Positions 51,309 through 60,385 of a DNA stretch of 64,000 nucleotides are shown here, piece after piece (the first letter of the stretch is position 1; the number at the start of each line of letters is the position of its first letter). Origin of the DNA: Pseudobdellovibrionaceae bacterium (GTDB taxonomy: Bacteria; Bdellovibrionota; Bdellovibrionia; Bdellovibrionales; UBA1609); the NCBI GenBank assembly GCA_023954155.1, contig JAMLIO010000008.1, positions 69,229-133,228 of the forward strand, in the 5' to 3' direction. The position numbers were made by a program, and so were the translations under genes. Under the pieces are notes generated by a model. The model made no database searches and was not told the origin of the DNA. It saw only the letters and a list, made by a program, of their open reading frames with translations.

Positions 51309-51340
51309 AAACCCACAGTCACCATGTGGGTTTATTTTTT
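51309..51340 (+). terminator. Terminator of the 50.4-kb lipoprotein
   Basis: AAACCCACA (51309-51317) pairs with TGTGGGTTT (51325-51333), then ATTTTTT. Confidence 0.85.
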
Positions 51341-51473
51341 CCAAAGTGAAGTCCGATCCGCATGCAAACCCTATATAGTAATATCGCAAAACTTCTTTGC
51401 GTCCCAACGATCCATCTGGTCTCTCATCGCTACAATTCTTGGCGGATAGGGACTGAAGTTTTTTCTTGAATAT

Positions 51474-51518
51474 AAGGGGCACTATCTTTTTCCTGTCGCC
51501 CATGATAAGCCCCTTTTT
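51474..51518 (+). promoter_or_regulatory. Terminator-like hairpin abutting the yceD start
   Basis: AAGGGGC (51474-51480) pairs with GCCCCTT (51509-51515), followed by TTT and then ATG at 51519. No Shine-Dalgarno remains between. It may attenuate or control entry into the yceD-fab operon. Confidence 0.5.
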
Positions 51519-52046
51519 ATGTCTAAATTATGTTTTATTCCTTTAAATGAGATTGATGATCAAGGCCGTAGCTTGGTTTTTGATTCCTACGAAGCCTTGG
51601 GGGGCGACCCTAAAGAGCTGGATTTGTTTAATTTTAACTGCCAAGTTAAAATCCATAAAGCGGGAGACGGATACTATATCAATGGCAAGGTGCAGTTTAA
51701 GCGCGCCCTGCCCTGTTCTTTATGTGGGGCCGACTCCTCTTATTCACAAAACCTTAAAATTGAAGAGTTTTTGCGTTTAGACCCTTCTTTTGATGCCGCC
51801 GATGAGGATGTGGCCAAAAGTGATGAGTCTAATTCTTTAGTGGTGCGCTCGGCGATGTGGAACTTTAAAGAGTTCATCAGAGAGACCATTTTGCTTGAAG
51901 AGCCTGTTCAATTCTACGCCCATGATGAGAACCCCTTAGACACCTGCCCCGAGTACGAAAACCTCGTTAAAAAGGGCATTTTAACGGGTGAGGACGAAAA
52001 TAAAGGCTCTAATGCCTTTGAAGCTCTAAAAAATTTAAGATTCTAG
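51519..52046 (+). CDS. yceD: YceD/DUF177-family 23S rRNA accumulation protein
   Basis: 175 residues. FNCQVKIHKAGDGYYINGKVQFKRALPCSLCGADSSYSQNLKIEEFLRL includes the family's C-x-x-C (CSLC) motif; DTCPEYENLVKKG lies near the end. YceD (DUF177) is linked to 23S rRNA maturation and always precedes rpmF and the fab genes, as here. No Shine-Dalgarno is visible before the ATG because a hairpin ends there. It is followed by rpmF. Confidence 0.85.
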   Translation: MSKLCFIPLNEIDDQGRSLVFDSYEALGGDPKELDLFNFNCQVKIHKAGDGYYINGKVQFKRALPCSLCGADSSYSQNLKIEEFLRLDPSFDAADEDVAKSDESNSLVVRSAMWNFKEFIRETILLEEPVQFYAHDENPLDTCPEYENLVKKGILTGEDENKGSNAFEALKNLRF

Positions 52047-52134
52047 GTTGATTTTTTAACTAAAGCCTGTAAAAACAGTAGCTTAATTGTACGGCTTAAT
52101 ATTATTTTTGCGCCTAATTTGAGGAGGTCTCTAT

Positions 52135-52314
52135 ATGCCGATGCCTAAGAGTAAAATTTCTAGATCTAAAAAAGGGATGAGACGTTCTCATGACGCTTTA
52201 AAAGCACCAACTGCAAGCAAGTGTTCAAACTGTGGAGCTTATCATAAGCCTCATCACCTATGCTTATCTTGCGGTTACTACAACGGTAAAGAAGTCGTTT
52301 CAGCTCAATTATAA
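52135..52314 (+). CDS. rpmF: 50S ribosomal protein L32
   Basis: 59 residues, ATG at 52135 ([19 protein letters not shown]) with GAGGAGG ten bases upstream; an ATG two codons later is an alternative. Four Cys in CSNCG and CLSCGYY make the zinc ribbon of L32. It follows yceD and precedes fabH, its conserved place. Short, but certain by sequence and context. Confidence 0.95.
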   Translation: MPMPKSKISRSKKGMRRSHDALKAPTASKCSNCGAYHKPHHLCLSCGYYNGKEVVSAQL

Positions 52315-52321
52315 TTGGCAA

Positions 52322-52347
52322 CGCTGTCGGTGTTTAAACTGACAGCG
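52322..52347 (+). terminator. Hairpin after rpmF
   Basis: CGCTGTC (52322-52328) pairs with GACAGCG (52341-52347) around GGTGTTTAAACT. No T-run follows, so it may be a processing or attenuation stem rather than a terminator. Confidence 0.45.
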
Positions 52348-52437
52348 ACCTACGACTTAAGATTTGCTGTGTGAACTCAAAAAATAAAAATTAAAAGTGC
52401 AAATCTAAGTCTTACAAAGCCTTGGGGGAGTGCTTCT

Positions 52438-53424
52438 ATGTACCAGTCGTGTGTTAAAGGAACAGGTTCCTACCTACCTAAAAAAGAACTTACAAATAAA
52501 GACTTAGAAAAACTTGTCGAAACTTCTGATGAGTGGATATTAAGTCGCACAGGCATTGCCTCGAGGCATATTGCCGCTGACAATGAGGTGACCAGTGATC
52601 TCGCTAAGGTCGCTGCGGAACGTGCCATCGAAGCCGCAGGAATCTCGGTCAAAGATATTGATTTTATCTTTTTTGCCACCACTACCCCTGATCAAATCAT
52701 GCCCAACTCGGCCTCTGTACTCCAGCACAAATTAGGGGCTTCTCATTGCGGAGCCTTAGATGTTACAGCCGCCTGCTCTGGGTTTTTATATTGTCATTCA
52801 ATTGCTGACCAAATGATCCGCTCTGGGGCCTATAAAAATATTCTTGTTGTGGGAGCTGAAGTGCTCTCACGTTTTGTCGATTATGAAGATCGCACTACAT
52901 GTATTTTATTTGGTGATGGTGCAGGGGCTGCAATCATCTCTCGTGCGGATCAAAATTCAGAGTCTAAGGTCTATGGGCACAAATTAGCTGCCGATGGGTC
53001 TTTAGGTGATCTGTTGGCACTTCCTGCAGGGGGTTCTGCTCTTCCTGCCCGCCAGAATACGGTGGATGAAAAGTTACACTTTGTAAAAATGAACGGTCGT
53101 GAAATTTTTAAAGCGGCTGTACGTACAATGGCGAAATGCTGTGCGGAAGTTTTAGAAGAAACAAAAATGCAAGCAGAACAGATTGATTGGTTAGTTCCAC
53201 ACCAAGCCAACACTCGTATTGTTGAAGCCGTAGTGAAGCAATTTGATTTTCCTATGGACAAAGTCATCATTGAAATTGAACGCATGGGGAACACTTCAGC
53301 AGCCACTATCCCTGTAGCCCTTGATAAGGCCGTTCGTGATGGACGCATTCAGCGTGGTCAAAATATCATGTTCACTGCCTTTGGCGGTGGACTGACCAGT
53401 GGAAGTTTATTTATTAAATACTAA
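52438..53424 (+). CDS. fabH: Beta-ketoacyl-ACP synthase III
   Basis: 328 residues. SYLPKKELTNKDLEKLVETSDEWI start, catalytic Cys in DVTAACSGFLYCH, His in VPHQANTRI and Asn in RMGNTSAATIPVAL. It condenses acetyl-CoA (or branched acyl-CoA) with malonyl-ACP to begin fatty-acid synthesis. ATG start behind TGGGGGAGTGCTTCT. plsX, which usually sits between rpmF and fabH, is absent. Confidence 0.96.
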   Translation: MYQSCVKGTGSYLPKKELTNKDLEKLVETSDEWILSRTGIASRHIAADNEVTSDLAKVAAERAIEAAGISVKDIDFIFFATTTPDQIMPNSASVLQHKLGASHCGALDVTAACSGFLYCHSIADQMIRSGAYKNILVVGAEVLSRFVDYEDRTTCILFGDGAGAAIISRADQNSESKVYGHKLAADGSLGDLLALPAGGSALPARQNTVDEKLHFVKMNGREIFKAAVRTMAKCCAEVLEETKMQAEQIDWLVPHQANTRIVEAVVKQFDFPMDKVIIEIERMGNTSAATIPVALDKAVRDGRIQRGQNIMFTAFGGGLTSGSLFIKY

Positions 53425-53444
53425 TTTTTAACAAGGTAAGATGT

Positions 53445-54398
53445 ATGTCATTAGCTTTTGTTTATCCAGGTCAAGGAAGCCAATCCGTAGGAATGGGAAA
53501 GTTTTTATTTGAAAACTTCACCACAGCTAAAAGAGCTTTTGAAGAGAGTTCGGATGCCATTTCAGTGGATATGAAAAAACTCTGCTTTGAAGGCCCTGAA
53601 GAGACTTTGATGCTCACAGAAAACACACAGCCCGCCATTGTGACTGTGTCTGCCGCAGCCACTTTAGTTTTAAAAGAAGAGTTTGGGCTAAATCCCAGTA
53701 CAGTTGCAGGTCACTCTGTGGGTGAATATGCCGCGTGCATCGCCGCCGAAGTCTTAAGTCTATCTGATGCTGTTGTGGCAGTTAAAAACCGAGGCCAATA
53801 CATGCAAGAGGCCGTACCCGCAGGCGTAGGTGCTATGGCCGCCTTTATGGGTGTAGAAGCCAGTGATGTGGTGAGCATCTGCAAATGGGCCGAGTCTACA
53901 AGTGGTTTAGGTGCACTTGAACCAGCTAATTTTAATGCTCCTGGACAGATTGTGATCAGTGGTCATGCAAAGGTGTTAAGTTGGCTTTCTGATCATTTAG
54001 ATCAGTATCCATGGCCTGGGGAAAAACCTAAAAGACTCAAAGTGATTCCTCTTAAGGTCTCTGCCCCTTTCCATTGCTCTTTGATGTTACCTGCACAAGA
54101 AAAAATGCAAGTGCTTTTAGAAGGCATGAATTTTAATGCTCCTAAGTGTCAGATCATTCAAAATGTCACTGCAGATGTAACTACTGATCCTGCATTGATT
54201 CGTAAAAACTTAGTCACTCAAATGAGTGGATCTGTGCGCTGGATTGAAAGCATGGAAAAGTTAAGTGAGCTAGGCGTCACTCGGGCCATTGAAGTCGGAT
54301 CAGGACAAGTGCTTAAAGGGCTTATGAAAAAGATTTTGCCTGAGTTTGAAAACTTTAAAAACATCAACAGCTTAGAAGAGATTAAAAGTTTATCGTAA
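53445..54398 (+). CDS. fabD: Malonyl-CoA:ACP transacylase
   Basis: 317 residues. FVYPGQGSQSVGMGK, GHSVGEYAAC (catalytic Ser), and His in VSAPFHCSLM. Loads malonate onto ACP for FabH and FabF. ATG start behind AAGGTAAG, 20 bases after fabH. A small hairpin (54415-54437) separates it from fabG. Confidence 0.95.
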   Translation: MSLAFVYPGQGSQSVGMGKFLFENFTTAKRAFEESSDAISVDMKKLCFEGPEETLMLTENTQPAIVTVSAAATLVLKEEFGLNPSTVAGHSVGEYAACIAAEVLSLSDAVVAVKNRGQYMQEAVPAGVGAMAAFMGVEASDVVSICKWAESTSGLGALEPANFNAPGQIVISGHAKVLSWLSDHLDQYPWPGEKPKRLKVIPLKVSAPFHCSLMLPAQEKMQVLLEGMNFNAPKCQIIQNVTADVTTDPALIRKNLVTQMSGSVRWIESMEKLSELGVTRAIEVGSGQVLKGLMKKILPEFENFKNINSLEEIKSLS

Positions 54399-54414
54399 AT
54401 TTAGGCTTGAGTGC

Positions 54415-54437
54415 CAAAAGCAAAACTTTAGCTTTTG
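54415..54437 (+). terminator. Small hairpin between fabD and fabG
   Basis: CAAAAGC (54415-54421) pairs with GCTTTTG (54431-54437), then CGTTTTAT. A possible attenuator inside the operon. Confidence 0.4.
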
Positions 54438-54458
54438 CGTTTTATAGAGGGGGAAATC

Positions 54459-55205
54459 ATGTTCTCAGTTCAGGACAAAAATATTTTTATTACAGGTTCC
54501 AGTCGAGGCATTGGTGCGGGACTCGCACAACTGTTAGCGCAAGCAGGTGCTAAAGTGACCATCACCTATGGGGCGTCTAAAGAAGCTGCGGAAAAACTTC
54601 ACAGTGATCTTCCAGGTGCAGGTCATCTGCTTTTACACATGGACATGAATAACGAAGACTCTGTCACTAAGGCGTTTAACGAAGCTTTAGAGAAGTGGGG
54701 TGGAAAATTAGATGGTCTAGTGAATAACGCAGGTATCACCCGTGACCAACTGCTTTTAAGAATGAAATCTCAGGATTTTGATGATGTATATCAGACCAAT
54801 CTACGAGGCAGCTTTTACACTACGAAATTGGCTCTTAAGCCCATGATGAAGCAAAAAAAAGGCTCCATTGTGAACATCTCTAGTGTGGTGGGCTCTATGG
54901 GAAATCCTGGACAGGCCAACTATGCCGCCACTAAAGCAGGCTTAGAGGCCTTCACTAAGTCTGTGGCTAAAGAGATTGGCTCTCGTGGTATACGAGTCAA
55001 CTCGGTGGCCCCTGGGTTTATCAAAACAGATATGACTGAAAATCTGTCTGAAGATCAGAAAACAGCCCTCACTGAAGGACTCCCCTTAGGACGTTTAGGG
55101 GAAGTGCAAGACATTGCAGCGGCTGTGATCTTTCTTTTAAGCGATGCCTCGTCCTATGTGACAGGCCATACGCTCCATGTAAACGGCGGAATGTATATGG
55201 ACTAG
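54459..55205 (+). CDS. fabG: 3-oxoacyl-ACP reductase
   Basis: 248 residues from ATG 54459, with GAGGGGG five bases upstream; an in-frame TTG at 54435 lies in the preceding hairpin. TGSSRGIGAGLAQ, VNNAGITRD, SSVVGSMGN and catalytic YAATKAGLEAF. Reduces 3-oxoacyl-ACP with NADPH. In order after fabD and before acpP. Confidence 0.96.
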   Translation: MFSVQDKNIFITGSSRGIGAGLAQLLAQAGAKVTITYGASKEAAEKLHSDLPGAGHLLLHMDMNNEDSVTKAFNEALEKWGGKLDGLVNNAGITRDQLLLRMKSQDFDDVYQTNLRGSFYTTKLALKPMMKQKKGSIVNISSVVGSMGNPGQANYAATKAGLEAFTKSVAKEIGSRGIRVNSVAPGFIKTDMTENLSEDQKTALTEGLPLGRLGEVQDIAAAVIFLLSDASSYVTGHTLHVNGGMYMD

Positions 55206-55348
55206 TGCCGTTAGGGGCATTATAGAGGTCATAGGCACTATATGAAGTTTGAGTTATGACAAAGAGCATCTTAAGTGCAGTTAAATGTGGAAATGAAAAT
55301 TTAAAAGTTTATATTTACTAGGTTAAATTAACAGAAAAAAAATATTAG

Positions 55349-55603
<255 letters not shown>

Positions 55604-55625
55604 TTTTATTATTTAAATTTTAAAG

Positions 55626-55659
55626 AGACTCTTAAAAGCCAATTGGTGTTTTTTAAGGG
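55626..55659 (+). terminator. Terminator between acpP and fabF
   Basis: AGACTCTTAAAA (55626-55637) pairs with TTTTAAGGGTCT (55641-55652, one G-U), then seven T. Probably ends part of the fab transcripts. Confidence 0.85.
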
Positions 55660-55711
55660 TCTTTTTTTTAACTGTTAATTCAAAGATGCCAACATAATAA
55701 GGAAGGTTTAT

Positions 55712-56968
55712 ATGTTTAACAGAACTCCCAAAGAACAAAGACGTGTTGTAGTCACAGGGATGGGTGCATTGTCCCCTCTGGGTCTAAGTGTGACCGAGTC
55801 ATGGGAAAAGGCCATCAATGCTCAATCTGGAATTGGAAAAATTGAAAGTTTTGATACAGAAAATTACGCCGTAAAATTTGCAGGCGAAGTTAAAGGTTTT
55901 GATCCAGAAGCCTATGTTTCCAAAAAAGATATTAAAAAAATGGATCGCTTTATCCCCTTCTGTTTGGCCGCAACGGATATGGCCATTAAAGATTCGGGTT
56001 TAGATTTAGATAAAATCAATTTACAACGAGTAGGTACACTGATTGGTGTGGGATTAGGTGGTCTACCTTATATCGAACAGCAGCACCAAGTGCTTATGGA
56101 AAGAGGGCCCAGCCGACTTTCTCCATTTTTTATTCCTTCTACTATTTCTAACTTAGCCCCTGGGCATGTTTCTATGAAATATGGATTTCAAGGACCTAAT
56201 TTCACCGTGACTTCGGCTTGCGCTTCTGGGGCTCACGCGATTGGAGAAGCCGCAAAATACATTCGTGATGGTCATTGCGATGTGATGATTGCAGGAGGCT
56301 CTGAGTCCGTGGTGTGTGGTATGGCTATAGGTGGGTTTGCGGCTATGAAAGCCCTTTCCACTCGGAATGACTCTCCTCAAACTGCGTCCCGTCCCTTTGA
56401 TAAAACTCGCGATGGATTTGTGCTTTCTGAAGGTGCGGCCACTTTAATTTTAGAAGACTACGAAGTAGCTAAAAAACGTGGAGCTAAGATTTATGCTGAA
56501 GTCTTGGGTTATGGTTTATCTTCTGATGCTTACCATATGACTTCCCCTGCTCCTGAAGGTCGTGGGGCCGCACTGGCTATGCGTGTGGCTTTAGAAGACG
56601 CTGAAATCAATCCTGAAGACATTCAGTACATCAACGCCCATGGCACAAGTACTCCTGCGGGAGACGAACTGGAAAGCATGGCCGTAGAAAGTGTTTTTGG
56701 GGATCATGCTAAGAAACTTTGGATGAGCAGCACAAAAGGCGTGATGGGTCACTCTTTAGGAGCCGCAGGAGCCATTGAAAGTGTATTTTCCATTATGGCC
56801 TTACACACAGGTGTTGTGCCCCCAACGGCTAACCTTGAAACTCCTGATGAGAACTGTCGTTTAGACTATGTCCCAGGTGCGGCAAGAGAAAAGGCCTTAT
56901 CCGCAGTTTTAAATAACAGCTTCGGTTTTGGTGGTACAAACTGCTCTTTGATTTTTAGTAAAATTTAA
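55712..56968 (+). CDS. fabF: Beta-ketoacyl-ACP synthase II
   Basis: 418 residues. VVVTGMGALSPLG start, catalytic Cys in TSACASGAHAIG, His in NAHGTSTPAGD and GVMGHSLGAAGA. Elongates acyl-ACP with malonyl-ACP. ATG start behind AAGGAAGG. A decayed copy of its last 32 bases follows 71 bases downstream (57010-57041). Confidence 0.96.
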   Translation: MFNRTPKEQRRVVVTGMGALSPLGLSVTESWEKAINAQSGIGKIESFDTENYAVKFAGEVKGFDPEAYVSKKDIKKMDRFIPFCLAATDMAIKDSGLDLDKINLQRVGTLIGVGLGGLPYIEQQHQVLMERGPSRLSPFFIPSTISNLAPGHVSMKYGFQGPNFTVTSACASGAHAIGEAAKYIRDGHCDVMIAGGSESVVCGMAIGGFAAMKALSTRNDSPQTASRPFDKTRDGFVLSEGAATLILEDYEVAKKRGAKIYAEVLGYGLSSDAYHMTSPAPEGRGAALAMRVALEDAEINPEDIQYINAHGTSTPAGDELESMAVESVFGDHAKKLWMSSTKGVMGHSLGAAGAIESVFSIMALHTGVVPPTANLETPDENCRLDYVPGAAREKALSAVLNNSFGFGGTNCSLIFSKI

Positions 56969-57041
56969 ACCTTCATAAGCTGCAAGCCACGTCGGTAAAC
57001 TTACGCACAAACTATTCTTAGATCTTTAATAAAATTTAAAC
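56939..57041. repeat. Duplicated 3' end of fabF
   Basis: 56939-56970 (last codons, stop and AAC) and 57010-57041 match at 27 of 32 positions. In the downstream copy the tail I-F-S-K-I-stop of FabF reappears as I-F-N-K-I-stop, with an earlier stop codon. A small tandem duplication, now decayed. Confidence 0.7.
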
Positions 57042-57047
57042 TTTAGA

Positions 57048-57080
57048 ACACCCTTTGATTTATCAAGGGGTGTGTTTTTA
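57048..57080. terminator. Terminator between convergent fabF and GNAT genes
   Basis: ACACCCTTTGAT (57048-57059) pairs with ATCAAGGGGTGT (57062-57073), followed by GTTTTTA. Serves fabF; may act both ways. Confidence 0.8.
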
Positions 57081-57099
57081 AAACGGATATTTTTATACC

Positions 57100-57639
57100 C
57101 TAAAGCTCTAGCCAGTATCTTCTTAAAAATTCATTTTTCTCTTCGTCAAAGAGCTTGTTCTCAAGACATCCACCAAACTTTTCAATGATCTTTTGTGAAG
57201 CCACATTTGAGTCTGAACAAGTGATAAGTATCTTTGTAAGCCCTAGGTCCTTACAGCACTGAAGTCCTTGCCTTAGTATTTCTGTTGCATATCCCTTTTG
57301 GCGATGCTTAGGACTCACCGCATACCCCACATGCCCTCCCCTTTGAAACAAAAAATCGTTGAGTTCATGGCGGATACTCAGACGACCTACGATGACCTCT
57401 TTACTCTTGCCATGTTCTGTTACTGTGACAAAACCATAAAGCATCGTTGAAGGTACTCTGTGGGATGGAATTTTGTTTTTATCCTTTTGATCTTTAAGAA
57501 CTTGTAAGTGCTCACTATGAGTCATTTCTTTAGTCCAAACAAACGAATACCACTCAGGGTCTTCGCCTACCCAATCTTTAAGACCTTCCCTAAAGGCCCG
57601 CTCGTCATCGGCGGTGAGTTCTCTTAATATCAACTTCAA
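57100..57639 (-). CDS. GNAT-family acetyltransferase
   Basis: 179 residues. HVGYAVSPKHRQKGYATEILRQGL is the acetyl-CoA-binding motif A (Q/R-x-x-G-x-A), and VASQKIIEKFGG is motif B. Substrate unknown; the closest style is RimJ/YkwB-type N-acyltransferases. ATG at 57639. It lies on the - strand between fabF and rpiB, interrupting the usual fabF-rpiB-glyA order. Confidence 0.82.
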   Translation of the reverse strand: MKLILRELTADDERAFREGLKDWVGEDPEWYSFVWTKEMTHSEHLQVLKDQKDKNKIPSHRVPSTMLYGFVTVTEHGKSKEVIVGRLSIRHELNDFLFQRGGHVGYAVSPKHRQKGYATEILRQGLQCCKDLGLTKILITCSDSNVASQKIIEKFGGCLENKLFDEEKNEFLRRYWLEL

Positions 57640-57746
57640 GGTTCTTTCTCCCCTATTTCTTTTTCTTTACAATAAGAAATTTGGAATATCCATAACACTT
57701 TAGACAAAAGCTTTTCTAAAGGGCTCATCTATACTACAAATAGTTT

Positions 57747-58181
57747 ATGACACAAAGAATATATATTGCTTCGGACCATGCGGGTTTTGCCCTTAAAGAG
57801 TCTTTAAAAGACAGATTTCAGGATATAGCCTGGGTGGATTTGGGACCCTTTGATGATCAAAGAGTCGATTATCCCGACTTTGCTAGGCACCTTACACTTA
57901 AAGTGAGTCAATCTGATTTTAAAACCTTAGGGGTTCTTATTTGTGGTTCAGGACAAGGAATGGCTATCGCTGCCAACAAGCAAGGCGGCATTCGTGCAGC
58001 CCTCTGCTGGAACGAAGAGGTGGCCAAGCTGGCTAGAGAACACAATGACGCCAACGTGCTTTGTTTAAGTTCACGCCTTGTAGACACTGAAACTAATTTT
58101 TTGATCTTCCAAACTTTTTTAAATACAGAATTTGAAGGTGGACGACACTTAGAAAGAGTCAAAAAAATTGAAAAGGACTAG
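57747..58181 (+). CDS. rpiB: Ribose-5-phosphate isomerase B
   Basis: 144 residues. IYIASDHAGFALKESLK, GVLICGSGQGMAIAANKQGGIRAALCWNEE and HNDANVLCLSSRLVD are RpiB signatures, including the active-site Cys in ICGSG. Interconverts ribose-5-P and ribulose-5-P. ATG; weak ribosome site. Followed by glyA within 100 bases. Confidence 0.94.
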   Translation: MTQRIYIASDHAGFALKESLKDRFQDIAWVDLGPFDDQRVDYPDFARHLTLKVSQSDFKTLGVLICGSGQGMAIAANKQGGIRAALCWNEEVAKLAREHNDANVLCLSSRLVDTETNFLIFQTFLNTEFEGGRHLERVKKIEKD

Positions 58182-58279
58182 TCTTCATTCATACGGAATA
58201 ACATAAGAGCAAATTAAAAAGACTAGGGCTAAAGAGATACAAAATGGATTTTAAAATTTAAACCATAAAGGACACTGTC

Positions 58280-59518
58280 ATGGATTTTTTAAAACAAACT
58301 GACCCCGAAGTTGCAAGTCTGATTTCCCAAGAAAATGAACGTCAGATTTCTGGTCTAGAGATGATCGCTTCAGAGAACTACACCTCGCAAGCGGTGATGC
58401 AGGCTCAAGGTTCTATTCTGACTAACAAGTATGCGGAAGGTTATCCTAAAAAACGTTATTACGGAGGATGTGAGTTTGTGGATGGCATCGAGCAATTAGC
58501 CATTGATCGTGCGTGCAAGCTGTTTAAATGTGATCATGCCAACGTTCAACCTCACTCTGGATCTCAAGCCAATATGGCCGTGTATATGGCCGCCCTTGAA
58601 CCAGGCGACACGGTTCTAGGAATGGACCTGTCCCAAGGTGGACACTTGACTCATGGGTCTCCTGTGAATTTTTCGGGCCGTTTGTATAATGTGGTGGGGT
58701 ATGGGATTGATCCTCAATCACACCGCATAGATTACGATCATGTTTTAGATCAAGCCAAAAAAGTAAAACCTAAAATGATCATTGCAGGATACAGTGCTTA
58801 TCCCAGAGAGTTAGACTTTAAAAAATTTCGAGACATTGCTGACCAAGTTGGAGCCAAACTACATGTGGACATGGCCCACTTTGCGGGACTTGTAGCTACA
58901 GGCCACCACTCCTCTCCTGTGGGCCACGCTCATTTTATCACCACAACCACACACAAAACTTTACGTGGCCCGCGTGGCGGAATGATCTTGTGTGATGAAG
59001 AGAATAAAAAACTGATCAACTCCAGAATCTTTCCTGGCATTCAAGGCGGACCTCTTGAGCATATTATTGCCGCAAAAGCCGTTTCGTTTAAAGAAGCTCT
59101 AGAACCTTCATTTACAGACTACATTGATCAAGTGGTGAAGAATGCTAAAGTTCTTGCGGAAGCCTTAATGTCTTATGGATATGAGCTGGTCAGCGGTGGA
59201 ACAGACAACCATCTTATGCTGATTGATTTACGCAATAAAGGTCTAACGGGCAAAAAAGCAGAAGAAGTTTTAGACAAAGCAGGTATCACTACCAATAAAA
59301 ACACAGTTCCTAACGAAACAGAAAGTCCTTTTGTGACTAGCGGTATCCGCATTGGAACTCCAGCCCTGACCACACGTGGGATGAAAGAGGAAGAGATGCG
59401 AAAGATTGCCGCGTGGATGAACGAAGCTCTGACTCATGCTGATCACGCCGAGACTTTGAGTAAAATCAAACAGGAAGTTTACGCCTTCACAAGAGACTTC
59501 CCTATCTATAAAAGTTAA
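58280..59518 (+). CDS. glyA: Serine hydroxymethyltransferase
   Basis: 412 residues. [31 protein letters not shown] Lys in [14 protein letters not shown] and [13 protein letters not shown]. Makes glycine and 5,10-methylene-THF from serine. ATG with AAAGGAC upstream. Ends in terminator hairpins (59521-59625). Confidence 0.96.
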   Translation: MDFLKQTDPEVASLISQENERQISGLEMIASENYTSQAVMQAQGSILTNKYAEGYPKKRYYGGCEFVDGIEQLAIDRACKLFKCDHANVQPHSGSQANMAVYMAALEPGDTVLGMDLSQGGHLTHGSPVNFSGRLYNVVGYGIDPQSHRIDYDHVLDQAKKVKPKMIIAGYSAYPRELDFKKFRDIADQVGAKLHVDMAHFAGLVATGHHSSPVGHAHFITTTTHKTLRGPRGGMILCDEENKKLINSRIFPGIQGGPLEHIIAAKAVSFKEALEPSFTDYIDQVVKNAKVLAEALMSYGYELVSGGTDNHLMLIDLRNKGLTGKKAEEVLDKAGITTNKNTVPNETESPFVTSGIRIGTPALTTRGMKEEEMRKIAAWMNEALTHADHAETLSKIKQEVYAFTRDFPIYKS

Positions 59519-59594
59519 GACACCCCTCTTCTTTTTGCAAAGACGAGGTGCCGTCTTTCCTTTTTTATTATCTATTTTATAACTAAAGAATTTT

Positions 59595-59626
59595 TTAAAG
59601 CGACAATAGACGTCGCTTTAATTTTT
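59595..59626. terminator. Terminator hairpin after glyA
   Basis: TTAAAGCGAC (59595-59604), loop AATAGAC, GTCGCTTTAA (59612-59621), then TTTTTG. A perfect 10-bp stem between convergent glyA and the CHI-like gene. Confidence 0.85.
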
Positions 59627-59677
59627 GCATCTAACTTTAGAAGAAACCTAAACTTCTTGACATGGGGATTGCAAATT

Positions 59678-60385
59678 TTATTTGCCAGCGCCAAGTAAAG
59701 ATTGTTTTACGGATTCTAGTTGTTTGTCTACGGTTTTACCTAACCACACAGCAAAAACTTCGTTCACAAAACCTTCGTGGCCCGTGATGGCTTCAAACTG
59801 CTCGCCTCTTTTGATGTACAGGGTTTCAGCTTTAGCATCCTTAGAACCAAAAATGATAATTTGCTCTGCTTTTTGAATTTTTGCAGCACTGATAAGTTTC
59901 ATAAAGTCTTGATGGGCTTGTTGTTCTCCATCAATGCTGTTCACTTTATAAGAATCTATTAAGGCTTCCTTAAGTTTATCCCCACCAAAACTTCTTAAGG
60001 GTGTCATCACCACGGCTTTTTGTGGTGAGGATAAAATTTTAAATTCACTCTGTTCAGATAGTAGTTCTTGTGTTGTGTACAGAGTAATTTTGTACACATC
60101 TACGTTTACAATAGCCACTTTCTTTTTTCTAATACCTTCGCCGTGTTTTTTTAAAGCTTTTTCTGCAGCAGACGTCGTAAAAACCACTTCATCGTTTTTA
60201 ATTTCTAAACTTTTTATGGTAGAATCAGAAGTGGACTTTGTGGCTTCTGCTTTTTTGTTCACAGGTGTCACTGCAAAAGCAGTTACAGCAAAAGTCAAAG
60301 TGAGAAGCACGGCAGTGGCTATAATGGTAGAAATCGAAAATAAAGGGCGAGTAAAGGACTGATGATTGTTAAACTTAAAGCTCAT
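59678..60385 (-). CDS. Chalcone-isomerase-like exported protein
   Basis: 235 residues. Signal peptide about 1-38 (long), then KSLEIKNDEVVFTTSAAEKALKKHGEGIRKKKVAIVNVDVYKITLYTTQ, matching CHI-like proteins (GxGxRxK...VYKxxLY). Bacterial members have no proven chalcone isomerase activity and often bind fatty acids. ATG with TAAGGAG 8 bases upstream. It is divergent to the LytM lipoprotein gene, and the two start regions overlap by 24 bases. Confidence 0.75.
   Translation of the reverse strand: MSFKFNNHQSFTRPLFSISTIIATAVLLTLTFAVTAFAVTPVNKKAEATKSTSDSTIKSLEIKNDEVVFTTSAAEKALKKHGEGIRKKKVAIVNVDVYKITLYTTQELLSEQSEFKILSSPQKAVVMTPLRSFGGDKLKEALIDSYKVNSIDGEQQAHQDFMKLISAAKIQKAEQIIIFGSKDAKAETLYIKRGEQFEAITGHEGFVNEVFAVWLGKTVDKQLESVKQSLLGAGK

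Noticed and set aside
54435-54458. Upstream TTG start for fabG
   Set aside because: Falls in a hairpin; GAGGGGG before 54459 is better and matches the family start.
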